DNA of 64,000 bases from Planctomycetota bacterium (GCA_020831805.1 JAFIFX010000007.1:62001-126000), one strand, 5' to 3'; positions 54,296-63,447 are shown, numbered from the stretch's first letter. Numbers and translations are program-made. The notes: a model not told the origin generated them from the sequence alone.

Positions 54296-55117
54296 GGGCA
54301 GGAAAACAACATCACCACCTACAACCTGGCGCGGATGAACATGCTGCTGCACGGGGTAAAGGACACCGAGTTCGAGATCTACCACGGCGACACCCTGACC
54401 AACGACGGGGACACGCTCCGCGAGACCAACCCGGTCAAAAAGCCGGTCTTCGACGCCATCGTCGCCAACCCCCCTTTCAGCTACCGCTGGGACCGAAGCG
54501 ACTCCACGGCCGACGATGTCCGGTTCAAGAACCACGGCCTGGCCCCCAAGTCCGCCGCCGACTTCGCCTTCCTCCTCCACGGCTTCCACTACCTCAAGGA
54601 CGAAGGCGTCATGGCCATCATCCTCCCCCACGGCGTCCTCTTCCGCGGCGGCGCGGAAGCCAAGATTCGCCAGAAACTTCTCGACGACGGCCACATCGAC
54701 ACCGTCATCGGCCTCGCCCCCAACCTCTTCTACTCCACCGGCATCCCCGTCTGCATCCTCGTCCTCAAGAAGTGCAAGAAGCCCGACGATGTCCTCTTCA
54801 TCAACGCCTCCGAGCAGTTCGAAAAAGGCAAACGCCAGAACCGCCTGACCCAAGACCACATCGACAAGATCGTCAACACCTACCGCGACCGCCCCGAAAA
54901 GATCGACCGCTTCGCCCGCCGCGTGAGCATGGACGAGATCAAGACCAACGACTACAACCTCAACATCTCTCGCTATGTCAGCACCGCCCAGGCCGAGGTC
55001 GAGATCGACCTCGAAGCCACCCACAAGGAATTGGTAGCGATCGAGAAAGAAATCCGCGAGGCCAAGGACCGGCACAACAAGTTCCTCAAGGAACTTGGTC
55101 TGAATACTTTGCCCTAG
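54296..55117 (+). pseudogene. hsdM: 3' fragment of type I methyltransferase HsdM
   Basis: The frame joins HsdM at GQENNITTYNLARMNMLLHG and continues with the catalytic VANPPFSYRWD, GFHYLKDEGVMAIILPHGVLFRG and the helical C-terminus ending KFLKELGLNTLP. The N-terminal helical domain and the SAM-binding motif are missing. An internal ATG at 54335 could yield about 260 residues, but the product would lack a SAM site. It begins four bases after the cassette's last stop codon. Confidence 0.82.
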
Positions 55118-55193
55118 TTGAATAAAGTGAGATCTCGCACACGCCGATAACCCTATCGGACAACGGGTTTCAGCTAGGAAGTGTGCAGCACGA

Positions 55194-56045
55194 ATGACTC
55201 CGTCTGGCAAAACCATCCAGATCTTCTGCCCCTCCGGCGACCCCCGCGGCGTCCGGATCGCCGAGATCACAACCCGCATCGTCCAAGCGGTCGTTGTCCC
55301 CCGGGCAAGCATCGAGGAGACCGTCCGCCGGCCCGAACTCTGCGGCGTGGGCGTTTATCTGCTCTTTGGCGAATCCGAGGCCGGCCCCCTGGTCTACATC
55401 GGCGAGGCCGAGGATTGCGCCGTCCGCTTCAAGCAGCACAACAAGAGCAAGGACTTCTGGAATCAGGGCGTCGCCATCATCTCCCGAACCGGCAGTTTCA
55501 CGAAGGCACACGCCCGCTTGCTCGAGTGGCTGTCCATCGAGAAGGCCGGCCTGATCGGTCGGTACCGACTCGAGAACGGCAACAGCGGAATCAAGCCAAC
55601 CGTCCCCGAGTGGATGAGTGCCGATGTGGCTGAGATCTTCGAGACGATGGAGGTGCTCCTGGGCACCTTGGGTTTCCCGGTCTTTGAGCGGGTCATACAG
55701 CACGGCACGGAGCCCTCCGAGATGTTCTTCTGCACCCGGGCCGGTGCTAACGCCAGCGGCGTGTACACGGATGAGGGCTTTGTGGTCCTCAAGGGCTCGC
55801 TCGTCCGGCCTCAGGTGGCGGCATCCGTGGCCGACACCATCGGTCCGAAGCGGCTAGCCCTCCTGAAGGCGGGAACGCTCAAGGAGGCCACTGGGGGGCT
55901 TCTATTCACCCGCGACGAGATTTTCAGCTCTCCAAGCACGGCCGCATCCGTCGTGACCGGGAGCAGCACAAACGGCTGGATCGAGTGGAAGGACGCCGAT
56001 GGCCGGACGCTTGACGAGGTGTATCGGCAGACCGCGGAGGAGTAG
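55194..56045 (+). CDS. GIY-YIG nuclease family protein (DUF4357)
   Basis: The 283-residue protein has a GIY-YIG core (GVYLLFGE...LVYIGEAEDCAVRFKQHNKSKDFW, about 53-90) and a C-terminal DUF4357 region ending NGWIEWKDADGRTLDEVY. Such genes commonly accompany type I restriction loci. Here hsdS is absent and both hsdR and hsdM are fragments, so it may be an orphan remnant that is still intact. It stands 76 bases after the hsdM fragment. Confidence 0.85.
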   Translation: MTPSGKTIQIFCPSGDPRGVRIAEITTRIVQAVVVPRASIEETVRRPELCGVGVYLLFGESEAGPLVYIGEAEDCAVRFKQHNKSKDFWNQGVAIISRTGSFTKAHARLLEWLSIEKAGLIGRYRLENGNSGIKPTVPEWMSADVAEIFETMEVLLGTLGFPVFERVIQHGTEPSEMFFCTRAGANASGVYTDEGFVVLKGSLVRPQVAASVADTIGPKRLALLKAGTLKEATGGLLFTRDEIFSSPSTAASVVTGSSTNGWIEWKDADGRTLDEVYRQTAEE

Positions 56046-56237
56046 CGGCCCGAGCCAACCCTCGCGTTAACCAAACCCCCGGACTCTGAGAGTTCGACTG
56101 AGAGTTTCTCTCCCCAGGGCTCTTGCTGGTCCGCGTTCGGCTTAGGGTCCGACCGCCCCGGTACGAAACCGAGAGCGCCGACCCGGCCCCCAAACCCCGC
56201 CAAGCCCGATACTTACCCCCGGCTCCCAGTCAACAAC

Positions 56238-56275
56238 AAGGCCCACCTCCAGGGGGAGGCGGGCCTTTGAACGCC
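56238..56275 (-). terminator. terminator of tRNA-Asn, copy of the 22.6-kb terminator
   Basis: The minus-strand hairpin (GCCCGCCTCC / GGAGGTGGGC) is followed by TTGTTGTT and begins next to the tRNA 3' end. The 38 bases match 22605-22642 at 36 positions. Confidence 0.7.
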
Positions 56276-56343
56276 CCGACCAGGGCTCGAACCTGGAACC
56301 TAGCGGTTAACAGCCGCTCGCTCTACCATTGAGCTATCGGGGC
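56272..56343 (-). tRNA. tRNA-Asn (GTT)
   Basis: On the minus strand the acceptor GCCCCGA pairs with TCGGGGC and the discriminator is G. The anticodon stem AGCGG/CCGCT encloses loop CTGTTAA with anticodon GTT. The T arm has GGTTCGAGCCC. CCA is not encoded. A -35/-10-like pair (TTGACC, TAGTGT, 16 bases apart) lies about 50 bases upstream. Confidence 0.95.
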
Positions 56344-56486
56344 AATCTGCCCGGCTTCTGGCCGGGCCACAACACTAGCCGATCTGCTGGATCGGTCAAG
56401 TTGACCGTCGGGTTGGGCTCAATCTGGAAAGACCGACTTGGGGGAATTTGGCCCGTGCTCAGGCAGCGATTTCGGGCCAAAAAAGC

Positions 56487-56511
56487 GGGACCCCGCAGAG
56501 TGCGGGGTCCC
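56487..56511 (-). terminator. intrinsic terminator of the PEP-CTERM gene
   Basis: An 11-base perfect stem, GGGACCCCGCA (56487-56497) with TGCGGGGTCCC (56501-56511), is followed on the minus strand by CGCTTTTTT. Confidence 0.9.
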
Positions 56512-56542
56512 GGGGATAGACAAGCATGGTCCGTTGAGGGCC

Positions 56543-57160
56543 TTAGCGCCGGCGGCGGGCCAAGCCCAGGCCGCCCAGGCCGAGGATGGCCAGCGAAGCG
56601 GGTGTGGGGATGACGGTGTAGTTGATCTGACCGGCGAAGGTGCGCGGCGTGAACGGGCCGCCGGAGAAGGCGGTGCCGCCGGTGCGGGCCACGTCGCTGA
56701 ACAGGGTCAGGTCGGCGTTGGTGAAGGTCGTCTGGGGTGGGTTGGCGGCGGTACCGGTGTAGCGGATGCCGGCGAGACTCTGGTTGATGGCGTGCATGTA
56801 GATGCCGGTCAGTCCGTCGACGAGGATGGACGAATCGAGCATCAGGTTCGCCAGTTCCGTCGTTCCGGCGCGGGTCGCCGTCACAACTTGAGACAGCGTC
56901 CAGGCCGTGGGGTCGGCGACCACATCGACATAGCTGCCCGAACGGGTGTAGATCGCGACCTCGACAGTCGTGCCGGCTTCGCCGCTGAAGTACAGGTCGA
57001 ACGAGTTGATGAACAGCGGCAGGCCAGTCGGCGTCAGGTCCAGGTAGACGCCGCCGCTACCGTTGTTGGACTCAGCGGTGAACAGCGAGCCCGACTGGGC
57101 GGAGGCCGTTGCGACAGTTCCGGCGATGGTCGCGACGAGCGCGACGCGTGCAAACTTCAT
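56543..57160 (-). CDS. PEP-CTERM-type sorted secreted protein
   Basis: The 205-residue protein has a signal peptide (MKFARVALVATIAGTVATASA) and a beta-rich body. Its tail has the PEP-CTERM layout: a Pro-containing motif (IPTPASLA), a hydrophobic helix (LAILGLGGLGLA) and a basic end (RRRR). It would be cut and anchored at the surface by an exosortase system not present here. GAGGAG stands before the ATG. The body resembles choice-of-anchor sugar-binding-like domains, but no function can be named. Confidence 0.85.
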   Translation of the reverse strand: MKFARVALVATIAGTVATASAQSGSLFTAESNNGSGGVYLDLTPTGLPLFINSFDLYFSGEAGTTVEVAIYTRSGSYVDVVADPTAWTLSQVVTATRAGTTELANLMLDSSILVDGLTGIYMHAINQSLAGIRYTGTAANPPQTTFTNADLTLFSDVARTGGTAFSGGPFTPRTFAGQINYTVIPTPASLAILGLGGLGLARRRR

Positions 57161-57594
57161 TCGAGATCTCCTCTCAGTTGTGATCGGCCCGGGGTATGTA
57201 AGGAAAAACCCCAGACAAATCCTTTCCCCAAAGACCCGATCCAGAACGGGCCTTCACACAAGTCCGAGCAGGTACAACTCCGTGCTCGGGTGAAGTGTAA
57301 CACAACGCCATCCCACCCCGCAAGCAGAATTGCCCTGTTTCAGGGGTTTTATCGGCGAGGGTCCCGATGCAAGGCCATGTCGGAGCGATTCATCGATGCT
57401 GGGAAGTTTGGCCCAAGTAATCAGGCGGTGCGGATTCCTGGAAGGATTCAGCCTGTCAAGCGACTTCGGAATGAAAAACCATCAAAAACAGTGATGGGTC
57501 GCGGTGGCCTTGGGGCCTTCCTCCGGCATGGGAATAACAGCCTAGGCCACCTCGGTCGAAAGTGCATGGTGGTCCGATCCTGGCAGAGACTGTG
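57161..57594. other. intergenic region
   Basis: These 434 bases separate the PEP-CTERM gene from the peroxiredoxin stop. Open frames here have no supporting features, and I see no RNA-like structure. The promoter of the PEP-CTERM gene must be at its left side. Confidence 0.4.
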
Positions 57595-58032
57595 TCAACG
57601 ATCTCTGATGAGTTCCCAGTGCTTGCCGAGGAACAGGCCCGAGCGGACGGAATCAAGAATTTTACGATCCGGACCGATCAGGTAGCTGACCCGGTTGGTC
57701 CACATTCCCAGTGGGCCGAGCACGCCGTACGCACGGCAGACCGATTTGTCGGGATCGGCCAGCACCGGGAACGGCAGGTCGAATCGGGCGGCGAACCTGC
57801 TGTGCGTTCCGACCGACTGGGTTGAGATGCCGGCGACCCGCGTCCCGTCGTCGAGCAGCCGATCGTGCTCATCCCGAAGGGTGCAGGCCTGCTTGGTGCA
57901 CACCGGCGAGAAGTCCGCCGGATAGAAGTAGAGCAGCAGCCTGCCGTCCCCGAGCAAGTCTTCGAGCGTTCGCGCCCTGCCGGTCTGGTCGGGCAGGTTG
58001 AAATCTGGCGCCGTCTCGCCGACTTTGAGCAT
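57595..58032 (-). CDS. peroxiredoxin, AhpC/Bcp type
   Basis: The 145-residue thioredoxin-fold peroxidase begins MLKVGETAPDFNLPDQTGR. The peroxidatic Cys45 is in PADFSPVCTKQAC and Cys50 is a candidate resolving residue, as in Bcp/PrxQ proteins. It reduces peroxides using thioredoxin. The reading frame continues upstream, but the family start is at 58032. It is divergent from the aminotransferase gene with 57 bases between them. Confidence 0.92.
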   Translation of the reverse strand: MLKVGETAPDFNLPDQTGRARTLEDLLGDGRLLLYFYPADFSPVCTKQACTLRDEHDRLLDDGTRVAGISTQSVGTHSRFAARFDLPFPVLADPDKSVCRAYGVLGPLGMWTNRVSYLIGPDRKILDSVRSGLFLGKHWELIRDR

Positions 58033-58089
58033 GGTTTCCTCCGCGGTGGCGGGCTCGCGCGGTCCGCGGGAACAGGGTACGCTCTGGGC

Positions 58090-59283
58090 ATGACCGATGC
58101 GCCCCAGAACAGGATCGCCGAGCGTCTCCGGCCCTTCGGGACCACCGTGTTCGCCGAAATGACGACCCTGGCCAACGAGCACGGCGCGGTCAACCTCTCG
58201 CAGGGGTTTCCCGACGATCCCGGGCCGGAACTCGCCCACGACGCCGCGGCGCGGGCGATGCGCGCCGGGCACAACCAGTACGCCCCCCTGCCAGGGGTGC
58301 CGGAGCTGCGCCGGTCGGTCGCCGCGTGGTGCAAGCGGGGCATCGGCGTGGACGCGGACCCCGACCGGGAGATCACCATCACCAACGGCGCGACCGGCGC
58401 CCTCGCATCGACCATGATCGGCCTGATCGACCCGGGCGACGAGGTGGTGGTCTTCGAGCCGTACTACGACTCCTACCGGGCGGATATCGCCATGGCCGGC
58501 GGGATCCCGAGGTTCGTGACGCTGCGTCCGCACGGGGAGCGTTTCTCATTCGATCCGAGCCAGCTCCGAAACGCGTTCGGTCCAAAGACCCGCGCAGTCC
58601 TGGTGAACACGCCGCACAACCCGACCGGCACGGTGTACTCCCGGGACGAACTGGAACAGATCGCGGCCCTCTGCCGTGAGCACGATGTGATCGCCGTGTC
58701 GGACGAGGTCTACGAGCGGCTGACCTTCGATCCGGACCAGCCGCACATCTCCATCGCGTCCCTGCCGGGGATGCGTGAGCGGACGATCGTGATCTCCTCG
58801 ATCGGCAAGATCTTTTCGCTGACCGGGTGGAAAATCGGCTGGGCGGTCGCTCCGGCGCACCTGACCGCGGGCATCCGCGCGGCCCACCAGTTCCTTGCCT
58901 ACGCCATCGCCACGCCCCTCCAGCAGGGTGCGGCCGTGATGCTCGACATGGGGGAGGAGCAGGCCCGCCGGATCGTCGCCCACGACCACGCCATGCTCGA
59001 GAAGCTCCGCCCGGCCCTCTCGAATCTTGGTTTCCGCGTCTACGACCCCGCCGGGACCTACTTCATCATGGCCGAGCACACCCAGGTGTCCGAACGCATC
59101 GGCGTGCTCGGCGATGTCGAGCTGTGCCGCTGGCTGACAACCGAAGCGCGGGTCGCCGCCATCCCGCCCAGCGCGTTCTATGAGGACAAGGCGGAGGGTT
59201 CCAGGTATATCCGGTTCGCGTTCTGCAAACGCGCCGAAACCATCGACGAGGCCATCCGGCGTTTACGGGCGGCATTGGGATGA
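58090..59283 (+). CDS. class I/II pyridoxal-phosphate aminotransferase (kynurenine/glutamine type)
   Basis: The 397-residue PLP enzyme has VNLSQGFPDDPGP near the N-terminus, as in kynurenine-oxoglutarate/methionine aminotransferases. It also has TNGATGALAS, VLVNTPHNPTGTVYS, VSDEVYERLTF and the PLP lysine (Lys240) in SSIGKIFSLTGWKIGW. It probably transaminates aromatic or sulphur amino acids or glutamine. Its stop overlaps the start of the glycerate kinase gene by four bases, so both belong to one operon with the following oxidoreductase. Confidence 0.9.
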   Translation: MTDAPQNRIAERLRPFGTTVFAEMTTLANEHGAVNLSQGFPDDPGPELAHDAAARAMRAGHNQYAPLPGVPELRRSVAAWCKRGIGVDADPDREITITNGATGALASTMIGLIDPGDEVVVFEPYYDSYRADIAMAGGIPRFVTLRPHGERFSFDPSQLRNAFGPKTRAVLVNTPHNPTGTVYSRDELEQIAALCREHDVIAVSDEVYERLTFDPDQPHISIASLPGMRERTIVISSIGKIFSLTGWKIGWAVAPAHLTAGIRAAHQFLAYAIATPLQQGAAVMLDMGEEQARRIVAHDHAMLEKLRPALSNLGFRVYDPAGTYFIMAEHTQVSERIGVLGDVELCRWLTTEARVAAIPPSAFYEDKAEGSRYIRFAFCKRAETIDEAIRRLRAALG

Positions 59284-60581
59284 GCACCGGCCCGGTCATC
59301 CCGGAGGGACTCCCGCCCGATGTCGCCCACACCGCGGGCGAGGCCATGGTGCGGGTGTTCGGGCTGTGCGATGCCGGTGCGGCCGTTGAGGACTGGTTCC
59401 GCCGGAACGAACTGGCCGACTTCATGCGCCTGCGCGTGCTGGCTTTCGGGAAGGCGTCGGTCCCCATGGCCCGGGCCGCCTTCCGGCGGCTGGACATCCG
59501 CATGTCCGAAGCGGTCGTGCTGGCCCCGCCGCAGTGGGCGGGCCGCCTGATCCATCCGGACGCGCGGGTCTACCCGGTCGACCACCCGATCCCCACCGAA
59601 CGCAACATCGAAGCCGCCCGCGCCCTGGCCGCGAGCGCCCTCGGCGCGCCCGAGGATGAAGGCGTACTCGTTCTGATCTCCGGCGGCGGGTCGGCCCACC
59701 TCACCCTGCCCCGCAACGGCGTCACGCTGGACGACATTCGTACGGTCACGGCGGCCCTCCTCCGAGCCGGGGCCCCGATCGACGATCTCAACACCGTCCG
59801 GCGTTCGTTGGAGCAACTCAAGGGCGGCGGGCTCCGCGCGATCTGCCCGGCCCGCCGGGTGTTCGGGCTGATCGTCTCGGATGTCATCGGCGACGACCCG
59901 GCGACGATCGCCTCCGGGCCGCTGTGCCCCGCCGATCCGGGTGATCCGCTCGGGGTGCTGAGCAAGTGGGGCGTCCAGGCGGATCGGCACATCGAGGAGG
60001 TCATGACTTCGCCCAAGCCGCCGTCCGACCGGCCTCCGGCGGTGCACGAGGTGCTGCTGTCCGGACGCATGCTGGCCGATCGGCTCCCGGATGCGCTGGC
60101 CGCCGAACCGACGCCCGGGGCTGGTCCCATCCGCGTTTGCGAGACGGTCGCGCCGCTCACCGGTGAAGCATCCGAGGCGGGCGCCGATCTCGCCGGCAGG
60201 TTCATCGCGATGCCCGCCGCGTCCGCCACGCCCAATGCCCTGCTGGCCTGGGGCGAAACGACGGTCACGGTGGGCGACGCCGCCGGCACCGGCGGACGCG
60301 GGCTCGAACTGGCCCTGGCCGCGGCGAAAGATCTGCCCGCCGACCGTCCCTGGGCCCTGCTGACCCTCGCCACCGACGGGGTCGACGGCCCGACGGACGC
60401 CGCGGGCGCGGTGCTCTGTTCGGAGATGTTCGCCGATCCGCGTGCCGCGGCGCTCGCGGCCAACGCGATCAAGAACCACGATTCATACCACGCCGTCGAG
60501 ATGCTCGGCGGCCTGCTCCGTACCGGCCCGACCGGGACCAACCTCAACGATGTCGCCCTGCTCTGGTGGAGGGACGCATGA
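59280..60581 (+). CDS. glycerate 2-kinase (DUF4147/MOFRL family)
   Basis: The 433-residue protein fits the GckA/TtuD glycerate kinase family, which makes 2-phosphoglycerate from D-glycerate and ATP. Recognisable parts are VLAFGKASVPMA, DHPIPTERNI, VLISGGGSAHLTLP, NTVRRSLEQLKGGGLR and the MOFRL segment TLATDGVDGPTDAAGAV. It lies between an aminotransferase and an FAD oxidoreductase, with four-base overlaps at both ends. This suggests a route from a hydroxy- or amino-acid to glycolysis, for example serine through hydroxypyruvate and glycerate. Confidence 0.9.
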   Translation: MSTGPVIPEGLPPDVAHTAGEAMVRVFGLCDAGAAVEDWFRRNELADFMRLRVLAFGKASVPMARAAFRRLDIRMSEAVVLAPPQWAGRLIHPDARVYPVDHPIPTERNIEAARALAASALGAPEDEGVLVLISGGGSAHLTLPRNGVTLDDIRTVTAALLRAGAPIDDLNTVRRSLEQLKGGGLRAICPARRVFGLIVSDVIGDDPATIASGPLCPADPGDPLGVLSKWGVQADRHIEEVMTSPKPPSDRPPAVHEVLLSGRMLADRLPDALAAEPTPGAGPIRVCETVAPLTGEASEAGADLAGRFIAMPAASATPNALLAWGETTVTVGDAAGTGGRGLELALAAAKDLPADRPWALLTLATDGVDGPTDAAGAVLCSEMFADPRAAALAANAIKNHDSYHAVEMLGGLLRTGPTGTNLNDVALLWWRDA

Positions 60582-61762
60582 CCGTCAGTCTCTGGCAACG
60601 CCTCGAGCCCCGGCCCATGCCCGCGCACGCCGATGTCGCGATCATCGGCGCGGGGATCACCGGCCTCTCCGCCGCCATGGAGTGCGAGGCGCGGGGCCTG
60701 CGGGCGATCGTCGTCGAGCAGGATTTTCCGGGCTCCAAGGCCAGCGGACGCAACGCCGGGTACCTGATGCGGGGCGCGGCCGACAACTACGCAGCCGCGG
60801 TGCGCGATCTCGGACGCGACCGCGCCCGGTTCCTGTGGAAATGGACCGAGGACAACCTCCGGGCTCTGCGGGCCCTCGGCGTGGGGACCCTGCCCGGGTC
60901 CGCCGACCGGCCCTCCTGCCTGGCCGCGCTGGGTGAGCCTGAGGCGGGGGAGCTGGAGCGATCCGCTGAACTGATGCGGGTCGACGGATTCAAAGTGGAA
61001 CTGATCCGCCCCGACGCGGGCGCGCCGGATGATCCGATCTGGCGGTCCGGTCGCCCGGTGCTCGGCCTGGTCAACCCGGACGACGCGGTCTGCTCGCCGA
61101 TCGAACTCGTGGGGCTGTTGCGATCCAAGCTCTCGGGCACCCCGGTCCTGACCGCCAGCCGTGTCTTTGCGATCGAGCACGGCCCGTCCGGCGTGACCGT
61201 TCGTTCGCGTGCCCACACGGTCCACGCCGCACACGCCCTGGTCTGCACGAACGCCTACGCCCGTGAACTCCTGCCCGAAATGGCCGGGTTGGTCACGCCG
61301 AACCGGGGCCAGATGCTCGCCCTGCGCCCGGACAATCCCGCCCACGCGGACCTCGCCTTCGCCTACTACCTCAACCACGGTTCCGAATACCTCCGCGCCG
61401 GCCCGCACGGGACGGTCATCATCGGCGGCAGCCGCAAGCACCGGGAAGCGGAAGAACGCACCGACGCCGAAGGGCTCAACCCGGCGGTGCAGGACCGGCT
61501 CGAACACTGGGCCCGTGAGCTGATCACCGACCGCTACGCGGTGACCGCCCGCTGGTCCGGCATCATGGGTTTCAGCCCGGATGGCATGCCGATCGTCCGT
61601 GCCTGCGACGGCGCCGACGGGCGGGTCTGGTTCTGCGGCGGCCTGACCGGGCACGGCATGTCCATGGGCCATCTGACGGCCCGCCACGCCGTCGCCGCGA
61701 TGCTCGACGGAACTCCGTCGCTGTTCGGTCTGCATCCCGACGGCTCACGCCCGGGCGTGTGA
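60578..61762 (+). CDS. FAD-dependent amine/hydroxy-acid oxidoreductase (DAO family)
   Basis: The product has 394 residues from ATG 60578, overlapping the kinase gene by four bases. A dinucleotide-binding fold opens with ADVAIIGAGITGLSAAMEC. Further features are FPGSKASGRNAGYL (an FAD contact) and the late GIMGFSPDGMPIV and GHGMSMGHLTARHAV. It belongs to the D-amino-acid oxidase/glycine oxidase-like family. With the aminotransferase and glycerate kinase it may oxidise an amino acid feeding the pathway. Its 3' end overlaps the convergent nucleosidase by 18 bases. Confidence 0.87.
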   Translation: MTVSLWQRLEPRPMPAHADVAIIGAGITGLSAAMECEARGLRAIVVEQDFPGSKASGRNAGYLMRGAADNYAAAVRDLGRDRARFLWKWTEDNLRALRALGVGTLPGSADRPSCLAALGEPEAGELERSAELMRVDGFKVELIRPDAGAPDDPIWRSGRPVLGLVNPDDAVCSPIELVGLLRSKLSGTPVLTASRVFAIEHGPSGVTVRSRAHTVHAAHALVCTNAYARELLPEMAGLVTPNRGQMLALRPDNPAHADLAFAYYLNHGSEYLRAGPHGTVIIGGSRKHREAEERTDAEGLNPAVQDRLEHWARELITDRYAVTARWSGIMGFSPDGMPIVRACDGADGRVWFCGGLTGHGMSMGHLTARHAVAAMLDGTPSLFGLHPDGSRPGV

Positions 61763-62467
61763 CCCGCACGAATCGAGCAGCGCGGGCAGCCCACGCGCCA
61801 CGCTCGCGGCGAGGTTCGTCACCGCCGTGTCGAAGTTGGCCAGGAACTGGTGCTCCGGCGTCGGTTGATCGAAGAAGTCCGTGACGGACCGCAGCGCGAC
61901 AACCTTCGTCCCGGAATGGGCGGCCGTCCACGCGATTGACGCGGTCTCCATGTCCTTGAGCGTCACGCCGTGCCGTTCGAAGAAATCCATCTCGCCGGGC
62001 AGCGTGTCCAGCGAGTTGCCGGTGGAGATCGTCGCGATCCCGACCCCGAACGCGCTCGCCAGGTCGGGCGTGCCGTGCATCGGCTCGGGGCCCATGCCGT
62101 AGGCCTCGAACCCCGGCAGCGGGATCCGTCGGTCATGGTGGAACGCCCGGTCGACCAGATGGACCCGGCCGATCGCCGTCCGGCCCGAGTGCCCGCCCGC
62201 GGCCCCCGCGACCAGGATCGTCGCGGGCCGCATGTGCTGGACGATCGCGTGCGTCGCCAGCGTGGCCGGGGTGGTCCCGATCAGGTCCACGCCCGTACGG
62301 CGGTCGGCGCCGTTGATCACGAGCGAGACCGGCTGGGAAGGGTGGCGCCAGCACCGCATCGGCAGGTGGGGGTCCCAGGCGGGCTCGTGGGGTTCAAGGC
62401 CCAGGGCGCCGATGATCGGGTCCGCCTCGGGCCGCATGGCGCACAGGATGGTGACGAGCGTTCGCAT
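61745..62467 (-). CDS. PNP/UDP phosphorylase-fold nucleosidase (MTA/SAH nucleosidase-like)
   Basis: The product has 240 residues from ATG 62467. It begins TLVTILCAMRPEADPIIGALG, as in MTA/SAH nucleosidases. It also has VAGAAGGHSG, VTLKDMETASIAWTA (the Met-Glu pair that holds the ribose) and RSVTDFFDQ with the catalytic Asp. It probably cleaves a nucleoside such as methylthioadenosine, S-adenosylhomocysteine or futalosine. The start is divergent from the S1/P1 nuclease gene, 92 bases away. Confidence 0.82.
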   Translation of the reverse strand: MRTLVTILCAMRPEADPIIGALGLEPHEPAWDPHLPMRCWRHPSQPVSLVINGADRRTGVDLIGTTPATLATHAIVQHMRPATILVAGAAGGHSGRTAIGRVHLVDRAFHHDRRIPLPGFEAYGMGPEPMHGTPDLASAFGVGIATISTGNSLDTLPGEMDFFERHGVTLKDMETASIAWTAAHSGTKVVALRSVTDFFDQPTPEHQFLANFDTAVTNLAASVARGLPALLDSCGSHARA

Positions 62468-62559
62468 GGACGCATTGTCCCGCTCGGCCACGGCGATGCA
62501 AGACCGCGGGCCCGATGTCCACGAAACAGCGCACAAACGCGGTCATCCTACAGTTCGCC

Positions 62560-63447
62560 ATGCTGACCCGAATCATCGCGACCCTGACCGCCCTGATGAC
62601 CCTGGCCTGCCTCGGCGCCTGGGGCCGAGACGGCCACTCGATCATCGCCGAGATCGCCTGGCGCGACATGACCCCGACCGCCCAGGCCCGCGCCAAACGC
62701 ATCCTCGCCGGGCAGTCCATGCCGGAGGTCTCCGCCTGGGCCGACGGCGTGCGCCGGACCGAGGCGTACCGCTGGACCGCGCCGCTGCACTATGTCAACC
62801 TGCCCGCCGGACGCACCGAGTACAACCACGACCGAGACTGCCCGGATGTCGGCTGCGTCGTCTCGGCCGTCCACGACTTCTCGAAGCTGCTGCTCCACCC
62901 GGATGCCGACGAAAAGACCCGCGAGGACGCGATGAAGTTCATCATCCACTTCGTCGGTGACCTCCACCAGCCCCTCCACGCCGGCCGCCCCGAGGACCGG
63001 GGCGCCAACGACATCCAGACCGTCTTCATGGGTCGCGAGCGCAATCTCCACAGCGTCTGGGACTCCGGCATCCTCGGCGTGGGCGAATCCGACCCGTGGC
63101 CCGTGCTGGCCGAACGCTGGTGGGAGGAAATCACCGACCGCGACCGGACGGCCTGGCTGGCCGACGCCAACCCGGACGACCTGATCGGCACGGTCGGCCG
63201 GTGGACCTTCGAGAGCCACCGGCTCGCCGAGCGCTACGCCTACCCGGTCCAGCCGGGGGCGGAGATCGGCCGCGCGTATGTCGAGCAGACCCTGCCCGTG
63301 GTGCGCTTGCGGATCCAGCAGGCCGGCGTGCGGCTCGGGGCCCTGCTCAACGAGTTGCTCGACCCCGACGCGGACGGCCTGAGCCCGCATCTCGCACCGA
63401 TTCCCGCACCCAGGGGCGGTGACGCGGCCCGCGGCGACGAGCGGTAA
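62560..63447 (+). CDS. secreted S1/P1 nuclease
   Basis: The product has 295 residues from ATG 62560. The signal peptide (LTRIIATLTALMTLACLGA) ends just before WGRDGH, so the mature protein starts with the Trp that binds zinc in this family. Other zinc ligands appear in NHDRDCPDVGC, FIIHFVGDLHQPLHAG, NDIQTVFMG and NLHSVWDSGIL. It degrades single-stranded DNA and RNA outside the cytoplasm. An earlier in-frame start (62515) would spoil the signal peptide. Confidence 0.9.
   Translation: MLTRIIATLTALMTLACLGAWGRDGHSIIAEIAWRDMTPTAQARAKRILAGQSMPEVSAWADGVRRTEAYRWTAPLHYVNLPAGRTEYNHDRDCPDVGCVVSAVHDFSKLLLHPDADEKTREDAMKFIIHFVGDLHQPLHAGRPEDRGANDIQTVFMGRERNLHSVWDSGILGVGESDPWPVLAERWWEEITDRDRTAWLADANPDDLIGTVGRWTFESHRLAERYAYPVQPGAEIGRAYVEQTLPVVRLRIQQAGVRLGALLNELLDPDADGLSPHLAPIPAPRGGDAARGDER

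Noticed and set aside
56272..56343. tRNA-Asn as the attachment site of the element with the tyrosine recombinase
   Set aside because: I found no copy of the tRNA 3' half near the recombinase at 36.9 kb; the only shared sequence is the terminator repeat at 22.6 kb.
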